Shown here: positions 17,311 to 26,747 of the stretch, piece after piece
Position numbering within the stretch: position 1 is the stretch's first letter
How the letters are laid out: each line of letters starts with the position of its first letter
NCBI RefSeq assembly: GCF_016793485.1
Contig: NZ_JAEULZ010000030.1
Location: 62,001 to 126,000 of the forward strand
Direction: 5' to 3'
From: Mesorhizobium sp.
GTDB lineage: Bacteria > Pseudomonadota > Alphaproteobacteria > Rhizobiales > Rhizobiaceae
DNA length: 64,000 bases
The notes under the pieces: model-generated
Told to the model about the DNA's origin: nothing
Seen by the model: the letters and a program-made list of their open reading frames with translations, nothing else
The model's database searches: none
Position numbers and translations under genes: made by a program

Positions 17311-18029
17311 GTGAAAGCAGTAACGTTTGCTGCCGCGCTTTTGATCGGCACATCTACCTACGCCATGGCGGCGGACATCGTCGAGGACGTTGTGGTTGTA
17401 GACGCCTCATACAATTGGTCTGGCGTCTATGTCGGCGCTCAGGTCGGTTATGGTTGGGGCGCCAGCGATGTTGCATACACAGCCGGTATGCCAAGCGGAT
17501 CCGGATGGTGGCTGGACCCAAATGGAATCGTTGGCGGCGCGTACCTGGGCTATAATCACCAGTTTTCCAGTGGCTTGGTCCTAGGCGTCGAGACCGACTT
17601 AAACGTCAATGACGGTTCCGAAACTGTCACCTATATCGACAGCAACGTCCCGACTCCGGCCGGACTTTGGGATGGGACCTTGAGGCAGAATGGTCGGGGT
17701 CGACACGTATGCGTGTCGGCTATGCTATGGACCGGTTGATGGCATACGCGACTGGCGGCGTGGCTTACACCGGCTATGATTTCGAGATCACCTCGACTGT
17801 GATACCCGATGTGCCTGATCCGGTGAATGGGACGATGGTAGGATGGACGGTCGGCGGCGGTGTGGAATACGCCATCAACGACAACTGGCGTGTTCGCGGC
17901 AACTACCAATTCTCCGATTATGGCGATAAGACCGTGCGCGCCTACTACAGCACCATCGTGAGCTACGACGAACTGAAAATCGACCTTAAGACGCATACTG
18001 TTACGGTTGGCGTCAGTTTCAACTGGTAG
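17311..18029 (+). pseudogene. Omp25-like porin with a frameshift
   Basis: Two overlapping frames together encode a full small porin. The first part begins at GTG 17311 with a signal peptide ending TYAMAADIVE, then NWSGVYVGAQVGYGWG and GAYLGYNHQF. It is in frame until about 17655-17670. The second part (MRVGYAMDRLMAYATGGVAY to the end VGVSFNW) continues in another frame to the TAG at 18027-18029. The join is consistent with loss of one base near 17655-17675. The reading in the first frame ends at an unrelated stop at 17739. It could be a true pseudogene, a phase-variable allele or a sequencing error. The protein would have ended in Trp rather than Phe. Confidence 0.8.
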
Positions 18030-18054
18030 CACTCATTCTCGCGGGTCAACATCG

Positions 18055-18079
18055 AGCCCGGCCATCGCGCCGGGCTTTT
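18055..18079 (+). terminator. terminator of the frameshifted porin
   Basis: AGCCCGGC (18055-18062) and GCCGGGCT (18069-18076) followed by TTT. It is nearly identical to the hairpin at 16465-16489. Confidence 0.85.
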
Positions 18080-18165
18080 GTTTTCAGCGCAGCGCCGTTT
18101 GCTTGTCAGTCCGCGCGGCGTCTGGTTTAGCTCGGGTGTCTAGGCGTGTTTGAGGGGCGATTCTT

Positions 18166-18780
18166 GTGTCAGGTTCTCTAAACAGACGATCCCTCATCCT
18201 GGGGGCCGCCTCGTATATGGCGCTGTCCGGAAGCGCCGAGGCCTCACCCCGACATAAGAGTTGGTATATCGGGAGAATTCCCGACGAGCCCTTCGACATC
18301 CCGCTGGTCGACATGTCGCTCATTCCGCAACAGTTCCATCGGCACTCGGTTTCCTATTCCGGGCGGGAAGCCGTCGGGACGATCCTGATCAACAAGGCCG
18401 ATCGCTTCCTGTACTACATCGAGGCTCCGGGCAGGGCGATCCGCTTCGGCATAGCGGTCGGGCGGGACGGAGCGCGGTTCAGCGGGACCACAATCATCCA
18501 GCGAAGGGCAAAATGGCCGACCTGGACTCCCACCGCCAACATGCGGCGGCGCAATCCCAACCTGCCCGTGCGGGTCGCCGGAGGTCCGCAAAACCCCCTC
18601 GGAGCCCGCGCTCTCTATCTCTATCGCGACGGCCGGGACACGCTGTTCCGCATTCACGGGACCAACGAGCCATGGTCGATCGGGACCGCCGCGTCGGCAG
18701 GTTGCATCCGGATGCTGAACGAACACGTCTTCGAGCTGTTCGGAACGGTGAGAAACAGGGCTCGCGTCATCGTCGTATAG
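18166..18780 (+). CDS. L,D-transpeptidase (YkuD family)
   Basis: 204 residues from GTG 18166, with a GAGGGGCG site. The N-terminus has NRRSLILGAASYMALSGSAE, a hydrophobic signal with a twin-Arg that may use the Tat route. The YkuD domain spans about 68-204. The catalytic signature is HGTNEPWSIGTAASAGCIRM, with His164, Cys180 and Arg182. These enzymes act in the periplasm, making 3-3 peptidoglycan cross-links or attaching outer-membrane proteins to peptidoglycan. Rhizobiales, which grow from the pole, carry many of them. Its position between two beta-barrel porin genes is suggestive, since L,D-transpeptidases link N-termini of porins to the wall in related bacteria; a specific link here is inference. 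Confidence 0.92.
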   Translation: MSGSLNRRSLILGAASYMALSGSAEASPRHKSWYIGRIPDEPFDIPLVDMSLIPQQFHRHSVSYSGREAVGTILINKADRFLYYIEAPGRAIRFGIAVGRDGARFSGTTIIQRRAKWPTWTPTANMRRRNPNLPVRVAGGPQNPLGARALYLYRDGRDTLFRIHGTNEPWSIGTAASAGCIRMLNEHVFELFGTVRNRARVIVV

Positions 18781-18922
18781 CCCTGCGCGCAAACGAGTTG
18801 ACATCTTTAACATTTGTTATGTGCGATTCTTGTCACATGACGGCGACAATCTCCGTGTTGCGCCGCCACTTTGGGTTGAATCCGATTGCCTGATCTCGGG
18901 CGCGGATTAAGAAGGAGCCAAC

Positions 18923-18949
18923 ATGTGTTCGTGGAGGTTCCCGTCATGA
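18923..18949 (+). other. 8-codon upstream ORF overlapping the porin start
   Basis: ATG 18923 follows AAGGAG (18912-18917) at good spacing and encodes only MCSWRFPS. Its TGA stop at 18947-18949 overlaps the porin start codon as ATGA. The porin's own GGAGG (18933-18937) lies inside this mini-ORF. Translational coupling is possible, but a chance ORF cannot be excluded. Confidence 0.4.
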
Positions 18950-19611
18950 AGAAGCTACTGATCGCCCTTGCCGCCAGCCTCATGGCCGGAACGGCATTTG
19001 CTGCCGATGCGATCGTCGAAGAGGTTGTGGTCGACGTTCCCGTCGGCTTCAACTGGACCGGCGGCTACATCGGCGCGCAGGCGGGCTATCTCTGGGGCGA
19101 CGGTGACTTCGTCAGCCCTGCCGGCAACGTCGATATCGGTATGAACGGATGGCTGGGCGGCGTCTATGTCGGCTACAACTACCAATTCACCAACAGCGTT
19201 GTCCTCGGCATCGACGCCGACTACGCCTGGTCAGGAGCCGACGACAGTTCTCCTTCCAACGGCGTGCCGGGTACGCTGGACACGGAACTGGAGTGGGAGG
19301 GGGCGGTTCGTGCCCGCCTTGGGTACGCGATGGACCGCTTCCTGCCTTATATCGCGGGTGGCGTCGCGTTCGGGCGCCTGCAAGGTGATGTGTTCAACGG
19401 CAGCGGGACCTATGTCGGTTCGGACGCCGACACGAATGTCGGCTGGACTGTCGGCGTGGGTGGCGAATATGCGTTCACCGACAATTTCATCGGGCGCGTC
19501 GAATATCGTTACACCGATCTCGGCGAATTCGACGGCACCGTCGCCGGCGTCTCCTCGACCACGGACTTCAGCACCAACGACGTTCGTGTGGGCATCGCCT
19601 ACAAGTTCTGA
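18946..19611 (+). CDS. Omp25/RopB-like outer membrane porin
   Basis: About 221 residues from ATG 18946, chosen for the GGAGG at 18933-18937 and because MKKLLIALAASLMAGTAFAA is a clean signal peptide; a longer in-frame ORF adds 20 residues. The mature part is an eight-stranded barrel of the Omp25/Omp31 type: FNWTGGYIGAQAGYLWG, GVYVGYNYQFTNSVVLGIDA, RARLGYAMDRFLPYIAGGVA, GEYAFTDNFIGRVEYRYTDL, and a C-terminal Phe in GIAYKF. Such proteins are abundant in the outer membranes of Brucella and rhizobia and help envelope stability. It is the only intact member of the three-copy cluster 16.2-19.6 kb. Confidence 0.93.
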   Translation: MKKLLIALAASLMAGTAFAADAIVEEVVVDVPVGFNWTGGYIGAQAGYLWGDGDFVSPAGNVDIGMNGWLGGVYVGYNYQFTNSVVLGIDADYAWSGADDSSPSNGVPGTLDTELEWEGAVRARLGYAMDRFLPYIAGGVAFGRLQGDVFNGSGTYVGSDADTNVGWTVGVGGEYAFTDNFIGRVEYRYTDLGEFDGTVAGVSSTTDFSTNDVRVGIAYKF

Positions 19612-19637
19612 TTTCGCTCCCAAGCTGGAGCGCACAG

Positions 19638-19662
19638 AGCCCGGCCATAGCGCCGGGCCTTT
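19638..19662 (+). terminator. terminator of the intact porin
   Basis: AGCCCGGC (19638-19645), loop CATAGC and GCCGGGC (19652-19658), followed by CTTTG. It is the third copy of the porin-type hairpin, with one base changed at the foot of the stem. Confidence 0.8.
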
Positions 19663-19711
19663 GCGTTGCAAGGGGCGCCCTACATGGACGTGGCGCGTTC
19701 GCTCCCAAGCA

Positions 19712-20203
19712 TCAGTCGTCGTATTCGCCGGCGTGGGCGACGACGTTAAAGCGCTCTGACGGGGCTGGTGGCTCAAAATAGCTCGTGAACAGGTCGAACT
19801 CAGCTTCGCTTGCCTGAAATGGGTGGTCTGCGCGCACATTTCGCAACTGGAGTCGCCGCTTGCAGACTGCATCCGGCACATCGAGCCAATGAAGCTCGTG
19901 CGCCACGTCGGCCTGGTCGATGAGCGACCGCATCCAGCTTCGTTGTTCGCGAGTGTTTGCCGGAAAGTCGAGCACGACCGACAGACGCTGTCGCAGGAGC
20001 TGAAGGATATGCGGCGTCATCGCCTCGCGAAGACGACCGGAAAGGAGATCGTAATCATCGATCGTCCTGACCGCACCCGGGTAGAGGGTCGAAATCCAGT
20101 GATCTTCGCTGATGAGGACAGTCGAAGGGGCGGTGGCCAGCGTGCGCGCCAAGGTGGATTTGCCGGCAGCAATTTTCCCGCACAGGAGATAGAGTTTGGT
20201 CAT
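19712..20203 (-). CDS. P-loop AAA-type ATPase/kinase
   Basis: 163 residues from ATG 20203. Walker A is LLCGKIAAGKSTLARTLA (residues 5-22), and LISEDHWISTLYPG may contribute an acidic substrate site. VLDFPANTREQRSWM resembles the region where small-molecule kinases of the AAA_33 type bind substrate, and an Arg-rich lid (CKRRLQLRNVRADHPFQAS) follows. This fits kinases of unknown or antibiotic-type substrates. It could phosphorylate a small molecule or nucleotide; the substrate is unknown. A longer in-frame TTG start at 20293 is less likely. Confidence 0.75.
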   Translation of the reverse strand: MTKLYLLCGKIAAGKSTLARTLATAPSTVLISEDHWISTLYPGAVRTIDDYDLLSGRLREAMTPHILQLLRQRLSVVLDFPANTREQRSWMRSLIDQADVAHELHWLDVPDAVCKRRLQLRNVRADHPFQASEAEFDLFTSYFEPPAPSERFNVVAHAGEYDD

Positions 20204-20328
20204 CGCGGACTCGGAGCCGTCGGCACTTGCAGTCGGAACACGTCGCAAACGTGCGCGCGCACCAAGGGATAGGACATCCGGCGCTCTCGGCAAAGCAGCA
20301 GCATTCTACAGATGACAATTCCGCGGTG

Positions 20329-21306
20329 TCAGCGGATCTCGCCAAGGATCTGGTCGTAGAGCAGTTGCGCTGCCGGTGAGAGCGCCCGGTTGCGGGCGGT
20401 GATGATGCTGTAGGGCTGCACGTCGATGTCGAAGGCGATCGGCAGGACTTCGATGCCGCCGCCGAGGCCGTCGGGCGCGTTGATGAACTTCGCCATGTCC
20501 AGCGCGACGGGGGCGATCGCGTCCGTCTGGGCCACCATCACCATGGTGAGAAGCAGCGACGTGGTGTTCAGGACGCGCTCGGGGATGGGCACGTTGCGGC
20601 TGATGAACATGGTCTCGATGGTGCGCCGCAGCAGCGAGCCGCCGGGCTGGAACACCCAGTCGTAGTCCGTCAGTTGTTCGAGCTGGACCTGCCTGCCGTC
20701 GGCGAGGGGATGGCCGCGGCGCACGATCAGGCACGCCTTTTCGATGCCGATGACGCGCGCATCGAACAGCCGCGGATTGAGATCGTCGGGGATGCGCGCG
20801 ATGATAAAATCGTGGCGCGACGCGAGCAGTTCGCGCGCCAGAACGCCGCTGGTATCCACCTGCATGCTGATCTCGATGCGCGGATAGTCCCGCCGAATGT
20901 GCTTGATGGCGGGAACCGCGAGGCCGATGGCTGGCGCCGTCACAGCGCCGAGGAACACCGCGCCGCCCTTGCCGGACTTGAGATCGGCGATCTCGCGATC
21001 GACCTCGCGCAGTTCCAGCAGCATCGTGCGAGCGCGGCGGGCGAGGGCGGTTCCGAAAGGCGTGAGCTCGATACCCCTCGGCAGCCGCGTGTAGAGGGAC
21101 ACGCCGAGGATGTTTTCCATTTCCGCGATCATGCGCGACGCGCCGGGCTGCGAGATGTTGAGCATATGCGCGGCCGCGCTGACCTGGCCGGTGTCCTCCA
21201 TCGCCACGATCATGCGCATGTGGCTGATCTTCAACGCGCTGCGCAGCAACGCGTCGGTGTCTTCACTTGATGCGCCGAAGTCCTTGGTAAAGCCGGTATT
21301 GCGCAA
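20329..21306 (-). CDS. gbpR: LysR-type regulator of the chvE-ggu locus (GbpR-like)
   Basis: 325 residues. An N-terminal extension of about 25 residues precedes the LysR helix-turn-helix (VSAAAHMLNISQPGASRMIA). The effector domain follows, with HPLADGRQVQLEQLTDYDWV and a C-terminal LSPAAQLLYDQI. It is divergent from a chvE-like gene across a 283-base region. In Agrobacterium GbpR is the LysR regulator that activates chvE in response to galactose and arabinose, and this arrangement and protein match that. The direct effector here is inferred. Confidence 0.85.
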   Translation of the reverse strand: MRNTGFTKDFGASSEDTDALLRSALKISHMRMIVAMEDTGQVSAAAHMLNISQPGASRMIAEMENILGVSLYTRLPRGIELTPFGTALARRARTMLLELREVDREIADLKSGKGGAVFLGAVTAPAIGLAVPAIKHIRRDYPRIEISMQVDTSGVLARELLASRHDFIIARIPDDLNPRLFDARVIGIEKACLIVRRGHPLADGRQVQLEQLTDYDWVFQPGGSLLRRTIETMFISRNVPIPERVLNTTSLLLTMVMVAQTDAIAPVALDMAKFINAPDGLGGGIEVLPIAFDIDVQPYSIITARNRALSPAAQLLYDQILGEIR

Positions 21307-21589
21307 GATTGGTTCTCCCTCCGAGACGGGTTTTTATACAGCCACTTACGCAAGGTCATACCAAAAACTCATGTCAAGAAGCGCAAATTGCATTTGACAG
21401 TTATATCGATTGAAGACAGTTTCGCGCCATCGGGCTACCCGTCGCTGCATGTTCTGCGTGCCGCGTCGCCAACGGTCCCGGTGGTACTGGGAGGATAGTC
21501 AACAAACAGACCGGCGCATTGTGCGCTCGGGACAAAAACGGGCGACCGATGTCGACCTGTACGGTGTTCATCATCAAGGGAGAAACACA

Positions 21590-22657
21590 GTGAGAGTTAT
21601 CAAAGCTTTGGTCGGCGCTATGGCGCTCGGCCTCGCAACCATGGGCGTCGCCGCTCATGCACAGGACAAGGGCCTCGTCGGCATCGCCATGCCTACCAAG
21701 TCTTCGCTGCGCTGGATCAGCGACGGCAACGAACTGAAGTCGGCGCTGGAAGCCAAGGGCTATACCGTCGACCTGCAGTACGCGGAAGACGACATCCCGA
21801 ACCAGCTTGCGCAGATCGAGGGCATGGTGACCAAGGGCGCCAAGGCGCTCGTTATCGCCTCCATCGACGGCACGACCCTGTCGCAGGTTCTGCAGCAGGC
21901 CAAGGATGGCGGCGCGATCACGGTCGCCTACGACCGTCTGATCCGCGAAAGCCCGAACGTCGACTATTACACCACCTTCGACAACTTCAAGGTCGGCGTC
22001 CTGCAGGCCAATTCGATCCTCCAGGGTCTCGGCTACCCGGAGAAGAAGGGGCCGTTCAACATCGAGCTGTTCGGCGGTTCGCCGGACGACAACAACGCAT
22101 TCTTCTTCTACGACGGCGCGATGAGCGTCCTGCAGCCGCTGATCGACAAGGGCGACCTCGTCGTCAAGTCGGGCCAGATGGGCATGGAGAAGGTCGGTAC
22201 GCTGCGTTGGGATGCGGCCGTTGCGCAGGCTCGCATGGACAACATCCTGTCGGCGAACTACTCGGACGGCAGCCGCGTCGATGCGGTTCTCGCTCCCTAT
22301 GACGGCCTGTCCCGCGGCATCATCTCGTCGCTGCGCGGCGTGGGCTACGGCTCGGCCGACCAGCCGTGGCCGATCATCTCGGGCCAGGACGCCGAGGTTC
22401 CCTCGGTCAAGGCGATCATCGCCGGCGAGCAGTACTCGACCGTGTTCAAGGACACCCGCGAACTCGCGAAGGTGACCGCGAACCTCGTCGATGCCGCGCT
22501 GTCGGGCGGCAAGCCTGAGATCAACGACGAAAAGACCTACAACAACGGCGTGAAGGTGGTTCCGTCCTACCTGCTCGAGCCGGTGTCGGTCGACAAGTCG
22601 AACTACGAGGCGATCGTTGTCGGCTCCGGCTACATCAAGGCCGAAGACCTGAAGTAA
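21590..22657 (+). CDS. chvE: ChvE-type multiple-monosaccharide binding protein
   Basis: About 355 residues from GTG 21590, with AAGGGAGA at 21576-21583. The signal peptide is [20 protein letters not shown] ending AHA before QDKGLVG. The mature protein is a periplasmic-binding-protein class I sugar binder: [51 protein letters not shown] and [14 protein letters not shown] are ChvE-like segments. ChvE binds aldoses such as glucose, galactose, arabinose and xylose for import, and in Agrobacterium also signals to VirA. No vir genes are seen here, so import and sensing for metabolism are expected. A strong hairpin after the stop separates it from gguA. Confidence 0.93.
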   Translation: MRVIKALVGAMALGLATMGVAAHAQDKGLVGIAMPTKSSLRWISDGNELKSALEAKGYTVDLQYAEDDIPNQLAQIEGMVTKGAKALVIASIDGTTLSQVLQQAKDGGAITVAYDRLIRESPNVDYYTTFDNFKVGVLQANSILQGLGYPEKKGPFNIELFGGSPDDNNAFFFYDGAMSVLQPLIDKGDLVVKSGQMGMEKVGTLRWDAAVAQARMDNILSANYSDGSRVDAVLAPYDGLSRGIISSLRGVGYGSADQPWPIISGQDAEVPSVKAIIAGEQYSTVFKDTRELAKVTANLVDAALSGGKPEINDEKTYNNGVKVVPSYLLEPVSVDKSNYEAIVVGSGYIKAEDLK

Positions 22658-22672
22658 GCGTTTCGTACTTCC

Positions 22673-22711
22673 GAACCCCGCGCGTCCGCGCGCGGGGTTC
22701 TTTCGTTTTTT
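22673..22711 (+). terminator. strong hairpin between chvE and gguA
   Basis: GAACCCCGCGCG (22673-22684) and CGCGCGGGGTTC (22689-22700) form a perfect 12-base stem with a 4-base loop, followed by TTTCGTTTTTTT. It probably stops most transcripts after chvE, giving more binding protein than transporter. Confidence 0.85.
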
Positions 22712-22797
22712 TCCCGCCGCTCTAAAGTGCCTGTTTTTACGCAATTCCGGACGGAAAACCGCTATCTAGTTTTCCTGGAATTGCTCGAGGAGGAACC

Positions 22798-24375
22798 TTG
22801 GCGACCGCTCCGATGAACGCTCAGACGAACGCCCCGGCGACCGACACCCTTCTGGAGATGCGCGACATCACCAAGACGTTTCCCGGCGTCAAGGCGCTGT
22901 CGAACGTCAACCTGAATGTCCGCTCGGGCGAAATCCACGCCATCGTCGGCGAGAACGGCGCCGGCAAGTCGACGCTGATGAAGGTGTTGTCCGGCGTCTA
23001 TCCGTTCGGCGACTACTCCGGCGAGATTTTCTACGAGGGCGAGGAGTGCCGCTTCACCGGCATCCACGACAGCGAGAAGCGCGGCATCGTCATCATCCAC
23101 CAGGAACTGGCGCTGGTTCCGCTGCTGTCGATCGCCGAAAACCTGTTCCTGGGCAACGAGCAGACACGCTTCGGCGTCATCGACTGGAACCTCGCACGCC
23201 GCCGCGCCGCTGACCTGCTGCGCAAGGTCGGCCTGCGGGAGGACCCCGACACGCTCATCACCAATATCGGCACCGGCAAGCAGCAACTCGTCGAGATCGC
23301 CAAGGCGCTCGCCAAGGACGTCAAGCTGCTGATCCTGGACGAGCCGACAGCCAGCCTGTCCGAAAAGGACAGCCAGCATCTCCTCGACCTGCTGCTCGAG
23401 TTCAAGCGGCAGGGCATGACCGCCATCCTGATCTCCCACAAGCTGAACGAGGTGAAGAAGGTCGCGGATCGCGTCACCGTCATCCGCGACGGCCAGACCA
23501 TCGAGACGATGGACAAGGACGACGTCACCGAGGATCGCATCATCACCTCGATGGTCGGTCGGACCATGGAAGACCGCTACCCGACCCGGACGCCAAACGT
23601 CGGGGAGACCATTTTCGAGGTGAAGAACTGGACGGTGCATCACCAGCTGCATCCCGAGCGCATGGTGATCAAGGGCATCGACCTGCATGTGAAGAAAGGC
23701 GAGGTCGTCGGCATCGCCGGGCTCATGGGCGCCGGGCGCACCGAGTTCGCCATGAGTGTCTTCGGCAGGACCTACGGCACCAACATCAGCGGCGAGGTCT
23801 TCGTGCATGGCAAGAAGGCCGATACCTCGACCGTCGGCAAGGCAGTCGCGCAGGGGCTCGCCTACGCCACCGAGGACCGCAAGGTCTACGGCCTCAACCT
23901 GATCGACCACATCAAGCACAATGTGACGATCGCCAATCTGCCGGGCGTTTCCTCCGGCACCGGCGTCATCAACGATCTTGCCGAGCTGAAGGTAGCCAAC
24001 GAATACCGCAAGAAGACCAATATCCGCTCGTCGAGCGTCTATCAGATCACCGGCAACCTTTCGGGCGGCAACCAGCAGAAGGTTGTGCTGTCGAAATGGC
24101 TCTTCTCGGATCCGGACATCCTGATCCTGGACGAGCCGACGCGCGGCATCGATGTCGGCGCGAAGTATGAAATCTACACAATCATCAACAAGCTCGCCGA
24201 AGAAGGCAAAGGCATTCTCGTGATCTCGTCGGAGATGCCTGAACTGCTCGGCATCTGCGACCGCATCTACGTCCTGAACGAAGGACGGATCGTCGGCGAG
24301 ATGGCAGGCCACGAGGCGAGCCAGGAAAAGATCATGCGGGCGATCGTCCGCGGGGAGGAAAAGGCAGCGTCATGA
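22798..24375 (+). CDS. gguA: monosaccharide ABC transporter ATPase GguA
   Basis: 525 residues, tandem ATPase of the CUT2 (ribose/xylose) type. The first half has Walker [17 protein letters not shown] (residues about 45-60), Walker [14 protein letters not shown] and switch ISHK. Its signature is [12 protein letters not shown], as is usual for the first domain. The second half has a degenerate Walker [17 protein letters not shown], and the canonical signature [16 protein letters not shown] with Walker [15 protein letters not shown]. This asymmetry is normal for the family. TTG 22798 has GAGGAGGA at 22786-22793. The 3' end overlaps gguB by 4 bases. Confidence 0.93.
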   Translation: MATAPMNAQTNAPATDTLLEMRDITKTFPGVKALSNVNLNVRSGEIHAIVGENGAGKSTLMKVLSGVYPFGDYSGEIFYEGEECRFTGIHDSEKRGIVIIHQELALVPLLSIAENLFLGNEQTRFGVIDWNLARRRAADLLRKVGLREDPDTLITNIGTGKQQLVEIAKALAKDVKLLILDEPTASLSEKDSQHLLDLLLEFKRQGMTAILISHKLNEVKKVADRVTVIRDGQTIETMDKDDVTEDRIITSMVGRTMEDRYPTRTPNVGETIFEVKNWTVHHQLHPERMVIKGIDLHVKKGEVVGIAGLMGAGRTEFAMSVFGRTYGTNISGEVFVHGKKADTSTVGKAVAQGLAYATEDRKVYGLNLIDHIKHNVTIANLPGVSSGTGVINDLAELKVANEYRKKTNIRSSSVYQITGNLSGGNQQKVVLSKWLFSDPDILILDEPTRGIDVGAKYEIYTIINKLAEEGKGILVISSEMPELLGICDRIYVLNEGRIVGEMAGHEASQEKIMRAIVRGEEKAAS

Positions 24376-25628
24376 GCACGGAAACAGCCGCACCCACGAC
24401 CAACGCCGCAAAGGCATCCGCGCAGGCCGCGTTCAAGGAGAACCTGCGCCAGTACGGCCTGGTCGTTGCGCTCATCGTCATCATGCTGTTCTTCCAGTAC
24501 ATGACGAACGGCATCCTGTTCCTGCCGGTCAACCTGACCAACCTCGTCCTGCAGAACTCCTACATCGTCGTGATGGCGCTCGGCATGCTGCTCGTCATCG
24601 TCGCCGGGCACATCGATCTTTCGGTTGGCTCGGTCGCCGGGTTCATCGGCGCGGTGGCGGCGGTGCTGATGGTCGACTACGGATTCCACCCGCTGATCGC
24701 CGGCCTGATCTGCATCCTCGTCGGCGGCATCATCGGCGGTGCGCAGGGCTATTTCATCGCCTACATGAAGATCCCGTCCTTCATCGTGACGCTGTCAGGC
24801 ATGCTGGTGTTCAAGGGCCTGCTGTTGTGGCTCCTTGGCGGCCGTTCGGTCGGCCCGTTCCCGACCGGCTTCCAGATGCTGTCGGCCGGCTTCATTCCCG
24901 ACGTGATCGGGCCGCTGGTGCTGGTGCCGCCGACGCTCAATGCGTCCGGCAACCCCATGCCGAACACCGGTCTGGTGCTGCATACGACCACGATGGTGAT
25001 CGCGATCCTGATCGTGGCCGCGATGCTCTATTTCGCGCTGAAGAGCCGACGTGCCCGCGAGAGCCATGGCTACGACGCGGAGCCGTTCGCGCTCTTCGTC
25101 ATCAAGAACGTGGTGCTGGCCGGCATCATCCTGTTCCTGATGTACAAGTTCGCCTCCTATCGCGGCCTGCCCAACGTGCTGATCGTGATGGGTTTCCTGA
25201 TCGTGCTCTTCGTTTTCTTCACCAAGCGCATGACGTTCGGGCGGCGCATCTTCGCCATGGGCGGCAACGAGAAGGCGGCAAAGCTGTCGGGCATCCAGAC
25301 CGAGCGGCTGACCTTCTACATCTTCGGCATCATGGGCATGCTGGCGGCGCTCGCCGGCCTGATCTACGCCGCGCGCCTCAACCAGGCGACGCCGAAGGCA
25401 GGCGCAGGCATGGAGCTTGACGTCATCGCCGCCGTCTTCGTCGGCGGCGCATCGGCGATGGGCGGCGTGGGCGAGGTTGCCGGCGCGGTCATCGGCGCCT
25501 TCATCATGGGCGTCATGAACAACGGCATGGGCATCATGGGCATCAACATCGACTGGCAGCAGGTCATCAAGGGCCTGGTGCTGCTCGGAGCGGTTGCCTT
25601 CGATCTCTACAACAAGAAGAAGGCTTGA
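24372..25628 (+). CDS. gguB: monosaccharide ABC transporter permease GguB
   Basis: 418 residues, longer than the roughly 330 of RbsC because of the GguB/XylH-type architecture. It has about ten hydrophobic segments. Conserved CUT2 permease blocks are [20 protein letters not shown] (residues 77-96), [20 protein letters not shown] and [18 protein letters not shown] final [20 protein letters not shown] precedes a short basic tail. It starts inside the end of gguA (ATGA overlap). It works with ChvE and GguA. Confidence 0.93.
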   Translation: MSTETAAPTTNAAKASAQAAFKENLRQYGLVVALIVIMLFFQYMTNGILFLPVNLTNLVLQNSYIVVMALGMLLVIVAGHIDLSVGSVAGFIGAVAAVLMVDYGFHPLIAGLICILVGGIIGGAQGYFIAYMKIPSFIVTLSGMLVFKGLLLWLLGGRSVGPFPTGFQMLSAGFIPDVIGPLVLVPPTLNASGNPMPNTGLVLHTTTMVIAILIVAAMLYFALKSRRARESHGYDAEPFALFVIKNVVLAGIILFLMYKFASYRGLPNVLIVMGFLIVLFVFFTKRMTFGRRIFAMGGNEKAAKLSGIQTERLTFYIFGIMGMLAALAGLIYAARLNQATPKAGAGMELDVIAAVFVGGASAMGGVGEVAGAVIGAFIMGVMNNGMGIMGINIDWQQVIKGLVLLGAVAFDLYNKKKA

Positions 25629-25752
25629 GGCGCGACAGGCGGAATCCGGCGCGAACACGCAAAAAATCCAGTGTGAACCCTCACGTCGCAGGCGCCGACA
25701 AGGCTGCGTTGCGCTCAAAAGACCGCGGCAAGACCGTGACATGGAGTAGAAA

Positions 25753-26745
25753 ATGCTGATCTCACAGATCGTCGACGGATCCGACATGATCCAGGTCGTG
25801 GCGCGGACAGGGGGCGCGACGCGTGTCGTCAATGGTGCGAAAAGCGTCTATTCGCTGGCGCTGGAGGCTGCGCGCGGCGGCATCGGCATTGCAGCGCTGA
25901 TCGAGCGCAAGGGACTGGGCAAGGCGGTCGACCTGGATGCCGCCTACCGGCAGGGCCGGCTGATCGCGCCGATCAACCATCCTGACGCCGCCCATCTGCA
26001 TCTGACCGGCACGGGCCTTACCCATCTTGGGTCGGCGTCGACACGCGACGCCATGCACAAGAAGCTTGCCGATGACGGCGAGGAAACGCTGACCGACTCC
26101 ATGAAGATGTTCCGCATGGGTCTCGAAGCCGGCAAGCCGAAAAAGGGCGAGGAGGGCGTACAGCCCGAATGGTTCTACAAGGGCAACGGCACCATGGCGG
26201 TCGCGCCCGGCGCGCCTCTGCTTTCGCCCGCCTTCGCCAAGGATGGCGGCGAGGAACCGGAAATCGCGGGCATCTACGTGATCGGCGACGACGGCACGCC
26301 GTTCCGCGTCGGTTTCGCGCTTTCCAACGAATTCTCCGATCACGTCACCGAGCGCGTGAACTATCTCTATCTGGCGCATTCGAAGCTGCGCAACGCGTCC
26401 TACGGCCCCGAAATCCTGGTCGGCGACCTGCCCGAGGATATCAGAGGCACGTCGAAGATCCTGCGCGGTGGCAAGACGTTATGGGAAAAGCCCTTCCTGT
26501 CGGGCGAGGCGAACATGTCCCACACCATCGGCAATCTCGAGCACCACCATTTCAAGTACAACGTGTTCCGCCAGCCGGGCGACGTGCACATCCACATGTT
26601 CGGCACGGCCACGCTGTCCTTCGCCGATGGCATCAAGCCCGAGGACGGCGACGTCTTCGAAATCTCCGCGCCGGAGTTCGGGCTTGCGCTGCGCAATCCG
26701 CTGAAGGTCGAGGCGCCGGCGCCGGTGGCGGTGAAGGCGCTCTAG
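25753..26745 (+). CDS. gguC: GguC family protein (fumarylacetoacetase-like)
   Basis: 330 residues, resembling GguC of Agrobacterium in start (MLISQIVDGSDMIQVVARTG) and place after gguB. The C-terminal region has the fumarylacetoacetate-hydrolase-like fold pattern, for example GDDGTPFRVGFALSNEFSDH and DGDVFEISAPEFGLALRNPL. It probably acts in the catabolism of an acidic sugar derived from imported pentoses or aldoses, such as an L-arabonate-type pathway; the exact reaction is not known to me. The gene is 124 bases after gguB, and its stop is two bases from the convergent MocR gene. Confidence 0.88.
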   Translation: MLISQIVDGSDMIQVVARTGGATRVVNGAKSVYSLALEAARGGIGIAALIERKGLGKAVDLDAAYRQGRLIAPINHPDAAHLHLTGTGLTHLGSASTRDAMHKKLADDGEETLTDSMKMFRMGLEAGKPKKGEEGVQPEWFYKGNGTMAVAPGAPLLSPAFAKDGGEEPEIAGIYVIGDDGTPFRVGFALSNEFSDHVTERVNYLYLAHSKLRNASYGPEILVGDLPEDIRGTSKILRGGKTLWEKPFLSGEANMSHTIGNLEHHHFKYNVFRQPGDVHIHMFGTATLSFADGIKPEDGDVFEISAPEFGLALRNPLKVEAPAPVAVKAL

Positions 26746-26747
26746 AG

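Noticed and set aside
18798-18823. Sigma-70 promoter at TTGACA upstream of the intact porin
   Set aside because: The -35 word is perfect but no -10 box lies at 16-18 bases, so the assignment is not supported.
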